Shown here: positions 24,457-32,908 of the stretch, one piece after another
How positions within the stretch are numbered: the first letter of the stretch is position 1
Layout: every line of letters starts with the position of its first letter
DNA from: an uncultured Duncaniella sp.
GTDB lineage: Bacteria; Bacteroidota; Bacteroidia; Bacteroidales; Muribaculaceae
Reading direction: 5' to 3'
Assembly (NCBI GenBank): GCA_910589485.1
Contig: CAJUSW010000011.1
Coordinates: 62,001-126,000, forward strand
DNA: 64,000 nt
Position numbers and translations under genes: made by a program
Notes under the pieces: generated by a model
The model's input: the letters and a program-made list of their open reading frames with translations, nothing else
What the model was told of the DNA's origin: nothing
Database searches by the model: none

Positions 24457-26976
24457 ATGAAAAAACTAACACTCATCACAGTGCTGATGCTTGGTGCGAT
24501 GAGCTCGTGGGCGCAGACCTCACGGGAAAAAGCCGAGGATATGCTCGGTAAACTCACGCTCGACGAGAAGATCTCTCTCATGATGAATGCCTCTCCGGCC
24601 ATCCCCCGTCTGGGCATTCCCGCATTTGACTGGTGGAGCGAGGCGCTCCACGGCGTGGCCCGCGCGGGTCTCGCAACCGTTCTGCCCCAGACCATAGGCA
24701 TGGCCGCCACATTTGACGACGAGGCTGTGGGCGAGGCTTTCGAGATGGTCAGCGATGAGGCTCGTGCTAAGTTCAACGGCTTCCGCAAGGATGGTGCCGA
24801 CCTGAAACGCTATCAGGGCCTGGCATTCTGGACCCCCAATGTAAACATTTTCCGCGATCCCCGCTGGGGACGTGGCCAGGAGACCTATGGCGAGGATCCG
24901 TATCTGGCTTCCCGCATGGGCGTGGCTGTGGTCAACGGTCTGCAGGGACCGGCGGACGGCAAATATATGAAATCGCTCGCCGGAGCCAAGCACTTTGCCG
25001 TGCACAGCGGTCCGGAGTGGAACCGTCACTCATTTGACGCCAAGGATATCGATCCCCGCGACCTGTGGGAGACCTACCTGCCCGCATTCAAGGTGCTTGT
25101 GGATGCCGATGTGGCTCAGGTGATGTGTGCCTACAACCGCTATGAGGGGGAGCCCTGCTGTTCAAGCAAGAAACTCCTCCAGCAGATACTGCGTGGCGAG
25201 TGGGGATACAAGAATATAATCGTGTCGGACTGCTGGGCCATACGTGACTTCATATCCGACTGGGCCCACAACACTCACCCCTCGGATGCTCATGCGAGTG
25301 CCGACGCCGTGATCTCGGGCACCGACCTGGAGTGCGGACCCATCTACAAGGCTCTCCGCAAGGCCTACGACCAGGGGCTCATCACCGAGGCGACCATCGA
25401 CTCGGCTGTGGTGAAGCTTCTCGACTACCGTTACCGTCTTGGCGAGATAGATGCCGCCCCCGATGTGCCTTGGAACAGCTATACAGCCGAGACCCATCTC
25501 AACACTCCCGAGCATGCCGCACTTGCCCTCGATATGGCCCGCAAGTCTATGACCCTGCTCAAGAACAACGGCATACTGCCCCTTGACCGCAAGTCGGGCA
25601 AGAAGATATATGTGATGGGTCCCAATGCCAATGACTCGGTGATGCAGTGGGGTAACTATAACGGATCGCCCGCCCACACCGTGACTGTGCTCGAGGGAAT
25701 ACGTGGTTATGTTCCCGATGCCCGCTATGAGCGCGGTTGCGCTCATGTGGTGAGCGATAACAAGGCTTCGATGTTCGGCCACATCAAGGGTGGCATGAAT
25801 GCTTCCTACTGGAACGGACATTCCACCACCGGCAAGCCTGTCGCTACAGCCAATTACACCACACCTATCAATCTCGACGGTGGCGGTGCCACTGTGTTTG
25901 CCCCCGGCGTGGAGCTTACCAATTTCTCAGGCATCTACAAGGGCTCGTTCGTGGCTCCCGAGGATGGCGACTACATCATAGAATTCGAGTCGAGCAAAGG
26001 TGAGGAGGCTGTGCTCCTCAACGGCAAGGAGGTGATAGTGCGTCACCCCGAGGGCCGTCAGAACCACAAGGCTTCCTATATCTTCACTGCCTCCAAGGGC
26101 TCGACCAATGATATCGAGATCCGCTTCAAGCATTTTGAGGGGGATGCGGTGATGAAATTTGACCTCCTTTCGGCCAAGAACGAGGAGCCTGATTTCGCCG
26201 ATGCCGACATTGTGGTATTCGTAGGCGGTATCTCGCCCCAGCTCGAAGGAGAGGAGATGAAGGTGTCGGTGCCCGGTTTCCGTGGCGGTGACCGCGAGAG
26301 CATCGAGCTCCCCAACGTTCAGCGTCAGCTCATCAAGAAGATCAAGGACGCGGGCAAGAAGGTGGTCTACGTCAACTGTTCCGGCTCGGCTGTGGCTCTC
26401 ACTCCCGAGGATGCCGAGTGTGACGCAGTGCTCCAGGCATGGTATCCCGGACAGGCCGGAGGCCAGGCGGTTGCCGAGGTGCTTTTCGGTGACTATAATC
26501 CCGGCGGACGTCTCCCCATCACATTCTACAAGGACGACAGCCAGCTCCCCGATTTCGAGGATTATTCCATGGCCGGACGCACCTACCGCTATTTCAAGGG
26601 TGAGCCTCTCTATCCCTTCGGTCATGGCCTGAGCTACACCACATTCACTTACGGCAAGCCCAAGTATTCGGCCACCACTATCAAGGCCGGTGAGCCTGTC
26701 AAGGTGACTGTCCCCGTGACCAACTCGGGTAAGATGGATGGCGATGAGGTGGTGATGGTGTATGTGAGCTGTCCCGCCGACCATTCAGGTCCCGTGAAGA
26801 ATATGCGCGGATTCAAGCGTGTGCATATCCCTGCCGGCAAGACCGAGAAGGTGGAGATAACACTGGATCCGGAGTCGTTCTCTACATTCGACAACGCCAC
26901 CCAGCGCGTGAATGTACGTCCGGGCCGATACATAGTGCATCTGCCCGAATCACAGCAGGAAATCACTGTAAAATAA
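24457..26976 (+). CDS. Glycoside hydrolase family 3 (beta-xylosidase/beta-glucosidase)
   Basis: An 839-residue secreted enzyme: signal peptide (MKKLTLITVLMLGAMSSWA), GH3 N-terminal barrel (FDWWSEALHGVAR, WTPNVNIFRDPRWGRGQETYGEDPYL, KHFAVHSGPEWNRHSFD). The nucleophile region is IIVSDCWAIRDF, with the Asp of SDC. A PA14-like insertion (about 440-570, GIYKGSFVAPEDGDYIIEFES) precedes the GH3 C-terminal domain (VVFVGGISPQLEGEEM), followed by a fibronectin-III-like tail. The DWWSEALHG start and the architecture point to the xylosidase branch acting on xylo-oligosaccharides (inference). No SusCD partners nearby. Confidence 0.93.
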   Translation: MKKLTLITVLMLGAMSSWAQTSREKAEDMLGKLTLDEKISLMMNASPAIPRLGIPAFDWWSEALHGVARAGLATVLPQTIGMAATFDDEAVGEAFEMVSDEARAKFNGFRKDGADLKRYQGLAFWTPNVNIFRDPRWGRGQETYGEDPYLASRMGVAVVNGLQGPADGKYMKSLAGAKHFAVHSGPEWNRHSFDAKDIDPRDLWETYLPAFKVLVDADVAQVMCAYNRYEGEPCCSSKKLLQQILRGEWGYKNIIVSDCWAIRDFISDWAHNTHPSDAHASADAVISGTDLECGPIYKALRKAYDQGLITEATIDSAVVKLLDYRYRLGEIDAAPDVPWNSYTAETHLNTPEHAALALDMARKSMTLLKNNGILPLDRKSGKKIYVMGPNANDSVMQWGNYNGSPAHTVTVLEGIRGYVPDARYERGCAHVVSDNKASMFGHIKGGMNASYWNGHSTTGKPVATANYTTPINLDGGGATVFAPGVELTNFSGIYKGSFVAPEDGDYIIEFESSKGEEAVLLNGKEVIVRHPEGRQNHKASYIFTASKGSTNDIEIRFKHFEGDAVMKFDLLSAKNEEPDFADADIVVFVGGISPQLEGEEMKVSVPGFRGGDRESIELPNVQRQLIKKIKDAGKKVVYVNCSGSAVALTPEDAECDAVLQAWYPGQAGGQAVAEVLFGDYNPGGRLPITFYKDDSQLPDFEDYSMAGRTYRYFKGEPLYPFGHGLSYTTFTYGKPKYSATTIKAGEPVKVTVPVTNSGKMDGDEVVMVYVSCPADHSGPVKNMRGFKRVHIPAGKTEKVEITLDPESFSTFDNATQRVNVRPGRYIVHLPESQQEITVK

Positions 26977-26992
26977 ACAACCGTTTATACTC

Positions 26993-27023
26993 CGGGGCGT
27001 TCAATTACGAATTGAACGCCCCG
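26993..27023 (+). terminator. Terminator after GH3 gene
   Basis: Perfect 14-bp stem (26993-27006 with 27010-27023), 3-nt loop, followed by TTCTC. Confidence 0.7.
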
Positions 27024-27070
27024 TTCTCAGATTCCATAATTAAAGAGCATAATTCATCGGTAATGTAGTC

Positions 27071-27670
27071 ATGAAGTACGTAAAGATCATCCTCGCGGTC
27101 GTGGTGTTTCTCGTGATGTCGATATGGACAACGATACTTTATCGCGACGCTATCATTTTGTGGTGGATAGTCCCGTCGGTCACTCTTGCAGTGGGAGCGG
27201 CCACCGGTCTGCATATGTGGAGGCCGTGGCGTTTTATAACCGGAAGCGACAACATGTGGCTCAATCTTGCATGCCATGCCGTGTTTACGGCCGCTTTTCT
27301 GTCATTTATATTCTTTGGAGTCAACAATATGCTTGCCGATCGGTCCAAGCTCCACACCGAGAAGGCCGTGGTGACCGCCCATTACAAGCAAGAGCATGAC
27401 CGCACACGCCGTGTGCGCCGTGGCAGGTATATACCCACGGGGGAGAAATACTACACATATAGTCTGGAGATAATGCTCCGCAACGGCGAGGCGAAGACCA
27501 TCTCGGTGCCCCTCTCGCGCTACAACAATGTGCGCAACGGCGATTCAGTCTCCGTGCCTGTGTGCAAGGGATTGTTAGGCGTCACCGTACTCCAGGTGGA
27601 CAGTATAAAGTATCCTGCCAAGAAGAAAAAGGCACGCCGGCGCATCCCCATGAGGCGTATGACCAATTAG
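27071..27670 (+). CDS. Membrane protein, unknown function
   Basis: A 199-residue protein with three membrane helices in the first ~100 residues (VKIILAVVVFLVMSIWTTIL, IILWWIVPSVTLAVGAATG, CHAVFTAAFLSFIFFGVNN) and a soluble beta-rich C-terminal part (KAVVTAHYKQEH, YYTYSLEIMLRNGEAKTI) that loosely resembles DUF3592. The tail is very basic (PAKKKKARRRIPMRR). Its stop overlaps the mgtE stop by 4 bp in convergent orientation. Confidence 0.75.
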   Translation: MKYVKIILAVVVFLVMSIWTTILYRDAIILWWIVPSVTLAVGAATGLHMWRPWRFITGSDNMWLNLACHAVFTAAFLSFIFFGVNNMLADRSKLHTEKAVVTAHYKQEHDRTRRVRRGRYIPTGEKYYTYSLEIMLRNGEAKTISVPLSRYNNVRNGDSVSVPVCKGLLGVTVLQVDSIKYPAKKKKARRRIPMRRMTN

Positions 27671-29028
27671 TGGAATGCAATGATGAGCCACGAGGATATG
27701 CTCATGTAGATGAGCATGCCTATGATATCGTTGGTGATCGAGATAAACGGCCCCGTGGCAAGCGCGGGGTCGATTTTTAATTTTTCGAGTGTAAGGGGCA
27801 CGAATGTGCCGAATACCGATGCGAACATCACCACGCAGAACAGCGAGATCGACACGGCAAATGTGGTGACCTGATGTCCGGCTCCGATAGTGAAGTAGTT
27901 GTAGATGAATACAAGGAGGGCGATGATACCGCCGTTGAGCAGTCCCACGCCAAGCTCCTTCACGAGCTGACGGGCCGATTTCTTGATGTCGAGCGAGCCG
28001 TTGGCAAGACCCTGCACCACGATAGCCGATGACTGTGTACCCACATTTCCACCGGTACCGCCTATGAGCGGGATGAACAGTGCCAACGCGGGATCCACCA
28101 CGAAACCTCCCTCGAATTTGCCGAGGATAAACGAGTTGCACAGTCCGCCTATCATGCCGATAAGCAGCCACGGAAGGCGCGCTTTGGTCTGGGCGAAGAG
28201 TTTGTCGTCGCTCTCCACGTCGTGGGTAAGACCCGATGCCAACTGATAGTCTCGCTCGCTCGAGTCACGCACCTTGTCCATCACGTCGTCGACGGTGATG
28301 CGTCCGAGCAGACGGCCTATGGAGTCGATCACTGGCATTGCCACGAGGTCGTATTTCTCGAAATCGAGAGCCACTTCATCAATGGGGGTGTCGGCTTTCA
28401 CCGCCACGGGATCATCCTCCATCACATGCTTGATCTTGGATACCGACGGGTGGGTGATGAGCTCCTTGAGGGGCAGTGTGCCTTTGAGACGGTCGTCGTT
28501 GTCCACCACATACACGTAGTAAACCTCGTCCATATCCTCGGCCTGCATCCTCATCTGCTTGATGCACTCGGGCATGCTCCAGTTTTCGTTGACCACGATC
28601 ATCTCGGTGCCCATGAGACCGCCGGCGGTGTCCTCGTCGTATTGCAGAAGGTCGATGATGTCGCCGGCCTGCTCCACGTCGTCGATATGGCTGAGGATCT
28701 TGTCGCGCTCCTCCTCATCCAGCTCCTGGATGATGTCGACGGCATCGTCGGTGTCGAGGTGCTCGATCTGCTTGGCGATATCCTCGGCATCCATCTTGCT
28801 GAGCAGGAGTGAACGCTCATCCTCGTCAAGCTCCATGAGCACATCGGCCTGGGTGTCCTCATCGAGAAGCCTGAACAGATACTCGGCTTCCTCGAGATCG
28901 AGGTCGCGGTACAGTTCGGCAATGTCGGCGGGGTGGAGGTCGGCCAGCTCCTCGCGGGCCGCTTCGTCGGCATGATCCTCGATTATTTTGCGCAGGTGCT
29001 GCAGATACTCTTGATTGAACTCTTTCAT
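27667..29028 (-). CDS. mgtE: Magnesium transporter MgtE
   Basis: A 453-residue Mg2+ channel. The N-terminal superhelical domain (about 1-135, many Asp/Glu such as ELADLHPADIAELYRDLDL) is followed by two CBS domains (about 140-260, GTEMIVVNENWSMPECIKQ, HVMEDDPVAVKADTPIDEVA). Five membrane helices come next, with the pore signature PLIGGTGGNVGTQSSAIVVQG. The family's cytosolic domains close the pore at high Mg2+ (known). It lies 81 bp downstream of rsmA and is probably in the same transcript. Confidence 0.95.
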   Translation of the reverse strand: MKEFNQEYLQHLRKIIEDHADEAAREELADLHPADIAELYRDLDLEEAEYLFRLLDEDTQADVLMELDEDERSLLLSKMDAEDIAKQIEHLDTDDAVDIIQELDEEERDKILSHIDDVEQAGDIIDLLQYDEDTAGGLMGTEMIVVNENWSMPECIKQMRMQAEDMDEVYYVYVVDNDDRLKGTLPLKELITHPSVSKIKHVMEDDPVAVKADTPIDEVALDFEKYDLVAMPVIDSIGRLLGRITVDDVMDKVRDSSERDYQLASGLTHDVESDDKLFAQTKARLPWLLIGMIGGLCNSFILGKFEGGFVVDPALALFIPLIGGTGGNVGTQSSAIVVQGLANGSLDIKKSARQLVKELGVGLLNGGIIALLVFIYNYFTIGAGHQVTTFAVSISLFCVVMFASVFGTFVPLTLEKLKIDPALATGPFISITNDIIGMLIYMSISSWLIIAFH

Positions 29029-29109
29029 TCTTCGCTACTGTATGAAAGTGAGAGGTGAGCACTCACCCCTCAAGTGGGGGATACTTACAGGAGGGGTTGT
29101 GGCACCCTC

Positions 29110-29976
29110 TTATTCTTCTACTACGGTGGGCTCGTCGGGGACAATCAGTCCCTTGGCCTGTTCCAGCAGTGAGGTCAGTTCGATGAACTGGGCCACCGAG
29201 AGCTGTTCTGGCCTCATGGCGAGCAGGGGCGATTCCGGCAACGGCACCCCGGCCGGAAACAGTCCGCGTATGGAATTTCGTATCGTCTTACGCCGCTGTC
29301 CGAATGTGGTCTTCACGATCGTCTTGAACAGCTTCTCGTCACACCCCAGCGATGTCACATCGTTGCGGGTCATGATTATGACTCCGCTCTTTACCTTTGG
29401 CGGAGGATTGAACACATTCTCATCGACAGTGAACAGGTATTTCACATCGTACCAAGCCTGAAGCAGCACACTCAGGATACCGCGGGCCTTGGTGCCCTCG
29501 GGGGCGGCGAGCCTTTCGGCCACCTCGCGTTGCAACATGCCCGAGCAGGCCGTCACCTGGTCCTTGTAGTCGAGAATATGGAAAAATATCTGGGAAGAGA
29601 TGTTATAGGGGTAATTGCCTATCACACAGAACTTCTGCCCGTCGGGGTACAGTGCCCCGAGATTGAGCTTCAGGAAGTCGGCATCAAGAATACGGCCATG
29701 AAGCTCGGGGAAGTGGTAGCGGAGATACTCGATGCTCTCACCGTCGATCTCGGTCACTTTCACATTGTGGCCCAGCTCGATGAGGTATTTGGTGAGCACA
29801 CCCATTCCCGGACCCACCTCGAGCACGGGCAGGCCCTTCCAGGCGTCAAGCGTTTCGGCTATGCGCCGGGCCACATTCTCATCGGTGAGAAAATGCTGGC
29901 CCAAAGCCTTTTTGGGCTTCACTGCGCTCTCCTGTCGGCGGGGGCGCTGATTGGATGTGATGCGGTCTCTCTTCAT
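29110..29976 (-). CDS. rsmA: 16S rRNA dimethyladenosine transferase
   Basis: A 288-residue SAM-dependent enzyme that dimethylates the two adenines in helix 45 of 16S rRNA. Motifs: PKKALGQHFLTDENVA (about 21-36), the SAM loop LEVGPGMGVLTKYL, EIDGES, and the catalytic NYPYNISSQIF. The first 20 residues (MKRDRITSNQRPRRQESAVK) are an unusually basic extension, but no other ATG lies before the conserved core. The -7 box at 29985-29992 is only about 8 bp upstream, so the mRNA is probably leaderless. mgtE follows. Confidence 0.95.
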   Translation of the reverse strand: MKRDRITSNQRPRRQESAVKPKKALGQHFLTDENVARRIAETLDAWKGLPVLEVGPGMGVLTKYLIELGHNVKVTEIDGESIEYLRYHFPELHGRILDADFLKLNLGALYPDGQKFCVIGNYPYNISSQIFFHILDYKDQVTACSGMLQREVAERLAAPEGTKARGILSVLLQAWYDVKYLFTVDENVFNPPPKVKSGVIIMTRNDVTSLGCDEKLFKTIVKTTFGQRRKTIRNSIRGLFPAGVPLPESPLLAMRPEQLSVAQFIELTSLLEQAKGLIVPDEPTVVEE

Positions 29977-29984
29977 TATAATTA

Positions 29985-29992
29985 CAAAGGTA
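29985..29992 (-). promoter_or_regulatory. -7 box for rsmA
   Basis: Minus-strand TACCTTTG, 8 bp upstream of the ATG at 29976, predicting a leaderless or near-leaderless mRNA. Confidence 0.6.
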
Positions 29993-30059
29993 GCTTTTTT
30001 CCGTGAAAAATTCCTGCATAATCATTGAAAAAGATTTTCAGGAATTTTAAAACTATTTC

Positions 30060-30392
30060 AACAAGCTCCGTAAAACCATTACACACCCCAAGTCGTTAGT
30101 ATAGATGAAAGCACGAAAGGAGTGTCGCTCACCCTGTTGGTGATGTTCTCTCCCCGTAGGCTATCATATAGTAGTCCTTGGCAACGAGCCTCGGGCTATG
30201 TGAGGAGCCCTTCACCGGGTATCTTCGCAAACTCCGGCGCAGGGCATCGTCCTATGAATTGGGGTGAGCTTTAAGCTCCGGCATTGAGAGAAGGTCTTTA
30301 GCCGTAAAGACCTTGGAAAGGCAAAAAGTTGCCATTTCCTTCTACACTCGGCCCGGCAAGTGGTACATATTATCCCGCCGGGCCATTTTTTT
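30060..30392 (+). ncRNA. Unidentified structured RNA
   Basis: No protein gene lies here, but the plus strand shows dense pairing. A long-range helix CACCCCAA/TTGGGGTG (30084-30091 with 30259-30266) encloses several small hairpins. It is followed by a perfect 10-bp hairpin AAGGTCTTTA/TAAAGACCTT (30291-30300 with 30305-30314), another stem (30315-30339) and a strong terminator. Since rsmA is on the minus strand, a plus-strand terminator here implies a transcript that starts within about 30000-30080. I did not find the conserved cores of RNase P, tmRNA, SRP RNA or 5S rRNA. A 6S-type or Bacteroidales-specific RNA is possible. The 5' end is uncertain. Confidence 0.6.
30350..30392 (+). terminator. 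Intrinsic terminator of the structured RNA
   Basis: Perfect 8-bp GC-rich stem GGCCCGGC/GCCGGGCC (30350-30357 with 30377-30384) followed by a seven-T run (30386-30392). The T-run is only on the plus strand. Confidence 0.85.
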
Positions 30393-30394
30393 AT

Positions 30395-30766
30395 CTATTC
30401 CGGCCGGTCGTCGGCAGGGAGCGGGATGCTGTCGCGCAACTTCTTGGGAAGTTTCCCCACCACTTGTCCATAGCTGTGATGAATGAGCGATTTTATCATA
30501 TCATCGGTGAGTGAGCCTTGGAGGCTCAGCTGGTTCCAGTACTTTTTATTCCAGTGCCATGCCGGCTCGATCTCGCTGTGGGATTCCCTCAGCTCAATGG
30601 CGTAGGCGGGATCGCATTTCAACACAAAATAGTCGGGGCGCGCAAATCCGATGCACGCAAAGATTTTGCCGCACACCCTTATGACGAGATATTCGTCGCC
30701 GAATGGCATATCCTCGCTCGTGTTCGGAAGCGAGAGGCAATATTCACGGATTGATTCGATGTTCAT
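30395..30766 (-). CDS. MmcQ/YjbR family protein
   Basis: A 123-residue protein matching the MmcQ/YjbR (DUF419) family: SIREYCLSLPNTSEDMPFGDEYLVIRV at the start, FACIGFARPDYFVLKCDPAYAIELRE in the middle, HWNKKYWNQLSLQGSLTDDMIKSLIHHSYGQV at the end. The fold is CyaY-like and DNA binding has been proposed, but the role is unclear. It ends 3 bp from the terminator of the plus-strand RNA and lies 21 bp downstream of the HxlR regulator gene on the same strand. Confidence 0.92.
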   Translation of the reverse strand: MNIESIREYCLSLPNTSEDMPFGDEYLVIRVCGKIFACIGFARPDYFVLKCDPAYAIELRESHSEIEPAWHWNKKYWNQLSLQGSLTDDMIKSLIHHSYGQVVGKLPKKLRDSIPLPADDRPE

Positions 30767-30787
30767 GTCTCCCAGGTTATAGATACG

Positions 30788-31177
30788 TTATTTGATACTC
30801 TTGGAGCAGGTGGAATTCCCGCCCGGATTTCCATATTTTTTCTCAAAGACATCGAAATGCTCCTCGCCCCATCGGAGCATGGCATCGATTATGGGGAGAA
30901 GTGACGCTCCGAGCGGGGTTATACGGTATTCCGATCGGGGTGGCAGTTCGGGGAAAATGGTCTTGACCACCAGGCCGTCCTCGGCCATCTCTTTGAGCTG
31001 AATGTCGAGCACACGAGGCGTGGCCTCGGGCAGGCATTTGTGCAGTTCGCTCGGGCGATATCCGTTGCCGTCGCGCAGCTCGTCGAGCAGACATGATTTC
31101 CATTTCGATTCTATGAGGCTCATGGTGAGTCGCAACGGACAATCCAGATCAACAGGTATTTTCTTTTCGTAAGCCAT
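30788..31177 (-). CDS. HxlR-family transcriptional regulator
   Basis: A 129-residue winged-helix regulator: CPLRLTMSLIESKWKSCLLDELRDG (the CP-x-GGKW-type entry of HxlR), helix-turn-helix RPSELHKCLPEATPRVLDIQLKEM, and wing FPELPPRSEYRITPLGASL. The conserved Cys13 could be a redox or electrophile sensor, as known for HypR/YodB relatives. It is divergent from an NTF2-like/flavin-reductase cluster with a palindromic site between, and it probably controls that cluster and itself (inference). Confidence 0.92.
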   Translation of the reverse strand: MAYEKKIPVDLDCPLRLTMSLIESKWKSCLLDELRDGNGYRPSELHKCLPEATPRVLDIQLKEMAEDGLVVKTIFPELPPRSEYRITPLGASLLPIIDAMLRWGEEHFDVFEKKYGNPGGNSTCSKSIK

Positions 31178-31196
31178 TGTAACGGGTTATTTTATG

Positions 31197-31204
31197 CAAA
31201 GGTA
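31197..31204 (-). promoter_or_regulatory. -7 box for HxlR gene
   Basis: Minus-strand TACCTTTG, 20 bp upstream of the ATG at 31177. Confidence 0.6.
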
Positions 31205-31226
31205 GGAAATATCTCAGAAAATCAGA

Positions 31227-31266
31227 ATACCGAATAAATTTTCGGTATATGAATAATTTTTCGGTA
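31227..31266. promoter_or_regulatory. Candidate HxlR operator
   Basis: Perfect palindrome ATACCGAA-N6-TTCGGTAT at 31227-31248, with a further half-site TTCGGTA at 31260-31266 touching the -33 element of the plus-strand promoter. It lies midway between the two divergent promoters. Confidence 0.7.
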
Positions 31267-31267
31267 C

Positions 31268-31298
31268 TTGCGTATTTTGTCATACCATACTAATTTTG
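31268..31298 (+). promoter_or_regulatory. Promoter of NTF2-like/reductase cluster
   Basis: TTG (31268-31270), 20 bp spacer, TAATTTTG (31291-31298); 33 bp upstream of the ATG at 31331. Confidence 0.65.
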
Positions 31299-31330
31299 CC
31301 TTCGTAAAAATCATTAAAATCCCAGTAATT

Positions 31331-31714
31331 ATGAGAGACGAAATACGTGAATACGAGGCAGTGCAGGAAGCCGCCATGAAGTTTGTAAAAAGTGTGGCTG
31401 AGGGGGACAGCTCCCATGCCCGCACCCTGTTTGTGGACAATGCCGTGCTGTTTGGCTATCTCAACGGTAAGCTCGAACAAGGCTCGATCGAGCAGTTCTA
31501 TCACAATGTGGACACCGTGGGTGCCGGCGAGGAGTTCAAGGCCCGCGTGGATGTGCTGGCCGTTGAGGAGACGGTGGCAGTGGTGCGTGTGCTCGAGGAG
31601 GGCTGGGGCGGCAGTATCGACTTCACCGACTTCCTCCTGATGCTGAAGATCGACGGTGAGTGGAAGTGTGTAGCCAAGGCTTACAATCAGAACTCCGATA
31701 CCATCAAGAAATGA
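31331..31714 (+). CDS. NTF2-like protein (lumazine-binding-like)
   Basis: A 127-residue cytosolic protein with the NTF2-like cone fold: helix EYEAVQEAAMKFVKSVAEGD, SHARTLFVDNAVLFGYLNGKLEQG, and terminal strands FTDFLLMLKIDGEWKCVAKAYNQ. The pattern matches the 'putative lumazine-binding' branch. The start at 31331 is set by the promoter at 31291; the open frame upstream lies before it. Its stop overlaps the next start by 4 bp (ATGA). Ligand unknown. Confidence 0.85.
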   Translation: MRDEIREYEAVQEAAMKFVKSVAEGDSSHARTLFVDNAVLFGYLNGKLEQGSIEQFYHNVDTVGAGEEFKARVDVLAVEETVAVVRVLEEGWGGSIDFTDFLLMLKIDGEWKCVAKAYNQNSDTIKK

Positions 31715-32199
31715 ACCGACTGCTGTACGCCGCACTGTTGTGTGCCGGAGCTGTCATCGCGACATCATCGTGCTCCAACCAGGCGCAATGTGATAAACCT
31801 GCCGATAACAAATCAACCGAAATGACTATGACAACAGATATGACCGCTATTGCTCCTGAGGAACTTGAGGCAATACGCAAACCACTCGATATGTATGTAA
31901 AGGCCGCTGTGGAGGGTGACAGCAATATAGCGCGCCAGGCATTTGCCGAGGGAGCTACAATGTCCCATGCCGAGAACGACTCGCTGTACTGCCTGCCCAT
32001 CCAGGCCCTGTATGATTACTACGATGCGACCGGCAAGCATCCCGCATCCTATGAGATAGCCGATGTGAGCGTGGGTGGAGATGTGGCAATGGTGAGGATA
32101 GATTCCAAATTTGGTGATGTCTCATTCTGCGACATGTTCAATCTCGTGAAGGCCGGTGGCGAGTGGAAAATCGTAAGCAAGATTTTCAGCGTGAAGTAA
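31711..32199 (+). CDS. NTF2-like lipoprotein
   Basis: A 162-residue protein with a lipoprotein signal (MNRLLYAALLCAGAVIATSSC, Cys21) and a C-terminal NTF2-like domain paralogous to the preceding gene (PLDMYVKAAVEGDSNIARQAFAEGATMSH, FCDMFNLVKAGGEWKIVSKIF). A cytosolic and a periplasmic, membrane-anchored version are thus made from overlapping genes. Likely small-molecule binder; ligand unknown. Translational coupling with the upstream gene is indicated by the ATGA overlap. Confidence 0.85.
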   Translation: MNRLLYAALLCAGAVIATSSCSNQAQCDKPADNKSTEMTMTTDMTAIAPEELEAIRKPLDMYVKAAVEGDSNIARQAFAEGATMSHAENDSLYCLPIQALYDYYDATGKHPASYEIADVSVGGDVAMVRIDSKFGDVSFCDMFNLVKAGGEWKIVSKIFSVK

Positions 32200-32248
32200 A
32201 CCGCGCCCGCCGGTAAAGCGTTACAAATCCAACTAACTCAACAACAGA

Positions 32249-32875
32249 ATGAAAGTACTTGTAATCAACGGAAGCCCACACAGGCACGGTTGCACTGACC
32301 GCGCCCTGCAGGAAGTGGAGCGCACACTGGCCGATCTCGGTATAGAGACCGAGCGGATCGAGGCCGGCAATAAGGATATACGTGGCTGTATAGGCTGTAA
32401 TTTCTGCCGTGAGCATGGACGGTGCGTATTCAACGATATTGTAAACGAGTGTGCACCCAAGTTTGCCGAGGCCGACGGCGTGGTGATAGGTTCGCCTGTG
32501 TACTATGCGGGAGCCAACGGTCAGTTGCTTGCCATGCTCGACAGGCTGTTCTACAGCACCTCGACCACTGTGGCCAAGACCATGAAGGTAGGAGCGGCCG
32601 TGTTGTCGTCGCGCCGTGCAGGATCCACTTCGGCTTTTGATGAGATCAACAAGTATTTCACCATAAGCGCGATGCCCATAGTGTCGAGCACCTATTGGAA
32701 CGAGGTGCATGGATTCACAGCCGAGGATGTGGAAAAGGATCTTGAGGGCCTGCAGACCATGCGTAACCTGGCCCGCAACATGGCTTTTATGATAAAGGCT
32801 TTCGCAATGGCCAAGGCCGACGGTGGATTCCCACAGCAGGAACGGGCATCGTTCACCAGTTTCCACACCGAGTAG
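32249..32875 (+). CDS. NAD(P)H-dependent FMN reductase/flavodoxin-like oxidoreductase
   Basis: A 208-residue flavodoxin-fold enzyme: MKVLVINGSPHRHGCTDRAL (FMN phosphate loop), a CIGCNFC cysteine cluster (about 48-54), and DGVVIGSPVYYAGANGQLLAMLDR (isoalloxazine side). The SPVYY motif and the CxGCxxC segment place it with IsrF/WrbA-like reductases. Last gene of the HxlR-controlled cluster, 49 bp after the lipoprotein gene; HxlR regulators often control such reductases in quinone or electrophile stress (family knowledge). Confidence 0.9.
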   Translation: MKVLVINGSPHRHGCTDRALQEVERTLADLGIETERIEAGNKDIRGCIGCNFCREHGRCVFNDIVNECAPKFAEADGVVIGSPVYYAGANGQLLAMLDRLFYSTSTTVAKTMKVGAAVLSSRRAGSTSAFDEINKYFTISAMPIVSSTYWNEVHGFTAEDVEKDLEGLQTMRNLARNMAFMIKAFAMAKADGGFPQQERASFTSFHTE

Positions 32876-32908
32876 CCTCCCCTTGCCATAACAAGGCCGA
32901 CGAAAATA

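Noticed and set aside
30060..30392. RNase P, tmRNA, SRP RNA or 5S rRNA
   Set aside because: The conserved cores of these RNAs (for example GAGGAAAGTCC of RNase P, the tRNA-like ends of tmRNA) are not present.
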